From positions 12,524,001 through 12,588,000 of the forward strand of contig CM059621.1 in the NCBI GenBank assembly GCA_030435675.1: a stretch of DNA of 64,000 nucleotides, given 5' to 3'. The notes under the pieces are model-generated. The model saw only the letters and a program-made list of their open reading frames with translations. It did not search any database and was not told the DNA's origin. Below are positions 62,960 to 64,000 of this stretch, piece by piece. Both the position numbers and the translations under genes were made by a program. Origin of the DNA: Steinernema hermaphroditum (Eukaryota; Nematoda; Chromadorea; Rhabditida; Steinernematidae). Each line of letters begins with the position of its first letter. The stretch's first letter is position 1.

Positions 62960-64000
62960 CCACATTAACAACCTTGTTTTGTACGCCAAATTTGTATACA
63001 CCCCGGTACTCATAACTTTAAACCTCTGTTTCGCACTGGTGTTCGAGCGAGGGCACCTAGTGTTTTGCGCAGTTAAAACAGGTTTGAGCGTTCCCTTCTT
63101 AGTAGAGCAGAAAAAAAGACGTCTACGGCTTTATCACTCAGGTGCAGTTGCGAATGGAGCCGAAAAAAACGATGGTCTCAAATTGAAGAGCACCACTTGA
63201 TTGATATGTACACTAGCATTGGAATATCGCATACATTCAGTAATAACATATTTGCAAGACGTCTCCATTCCACGCATAATGCATCGCTGTCATTATGTGC
63301 TTATCCATAGAGATATTGGAAAACGATCGTTACCAAGGGTGAGATGTTCGATCAGATACGGAAAGAGGAAGATATTTCACTACCTTTTCTCTTATATCTA
63401 TTTATATGCGCTTACTTTTGTGCTCAAAATGTAAATTACTATCAACAAAAAAGCAACTTCATTATAAATATACGAGCATTATTAATCAATAATTATTCGC
63501 ATACGTGCAGGCGTATGATCAAATATCAAATCAAAATCCCGAAAGCCAAAAATCATAATTTTCGGGACCTGAATTCCCGGACCAGCGGGCAAAAACCAAA
63601 ATACAAAAGAATGGATCTGATTCAGAGATTGTTCCCGCGGGCGAACTCTTGAACCACGCGCACTTTCGATCGATATGGGCGTCGGCGGAGGGCCGCCGTG
63701 GGCGCCAGACGGCGACGACAGCCGCCGGCGCCGTAATTAAGATTCCCCCAGGCGAGAGAGCCACCCGAAGGCCACTCGTTGATGGGCGCGCCATGAGATC
63801 CTGTTGATCTCCGGGGAAAACAAAGGCCGAAGGGCGATGTTGCAGATCGACGGTGTCGATGGCGAAGGTCCTCCCCAAATGCTACTTTTGCATGTTATAA
63901 ATGTGGGTCTTTATCTGCGAAATCTTAACGCGATTCCGACAGTGCCCGATCCTAAAATTTCATTCTTATGGCTGTAGTTGCCATCTACCGTACATCAGAA
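62960..64000. other. Window end, no supported gene
   Basis: AT-rich to about 63640, then a GC-rich block (63655-63850) with a minus-strand frame of 115 codons that shows no domain. It could be the edge of a gene that continues outside the window. Confidence 0.35.

Noticed and set aside
1..64000. tRNA, rRNA, CRISPR and prokaryotic operon features
   Set aside because: I scanned for B-box-like GGTTCGAATCC, rRNA-like blocks and regularly spaced direct repeats and found none; the gene structures are eukaryotic.

Overview
The window reads as nuclear DNA of a nematode, most likely a rhabditid-type worm. Protein-coding genes are broken by very short introns (mostly 43-60 bp, GT...TTTCAG or TTTTAG). 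Several start codons sit a few bases after a free-standing 3' splice acceptor, as expected for spliced-leader trans-splicing. The recognisable proteins have nematode-style relatives. I cannot name the species from sequence alone. All gene models were spliced by hand; for every multi-exon model the intron phases close in frame from ATG to stop.

Layout. 1-6 kb: no gene I can support. 6.0-14.1 kb: four LAPTM4-like four-pass membrane proteins, one on the minus strand (5999-7453) and three in tandem on the plus strand (11002-11959, 12376-13165, 13427-14137), with a mariner-type element inside an intron of the first and a repeat/hairpin block at 7.85-8.39 kb between them. 15.7-17.8 kb: class I histone deacetylase (HDAC1/2, hda-1 type, plus), convergent with a TRMT10C/MRPP1-type mitochondrial tRNA methyltransferase (18021-19386, minus). 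20.7-36.6 kb: two head-to-tail minus-strand genes encoding secreted proteins of about 2,180 and 2,170 residues with the same order of EGF, VWA, beta-sandwich and C-type lectin domains. 37.7-40.6 kb: DUF4140/DUF4139 protein. 44.6-47.5 kb: repeat-rich stretch surrounding a small secreted-protein gene (45601-46009). 49.2-50.1 kb: a second, larger member of that small secreted family. 50.4-52.4 kb: PRL-type protein tyrosine phosphatase (minus) with a CaaX tail. 52.4-64 kb: no gene I can support; it contains the second copy of the dispersed repeat seen at 7.9 kb.

Function. There is no single pathway. Housekeeping genes (HDAC, TRMT10C, PRL, DUF4139) alternate with lineage-expanded families: LAPTM4-like membrane proteins, giant VWA/lectin secreted proteins, and small amphipathic secreted proteins. 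The parts most worth follow-up are the VWA/EGF/lectin pair (same architecture, 17 versus 26 exons, a shared hidden 25-nt last exon) and the small secreted WW-helix family, which I do not recognise from any described family.
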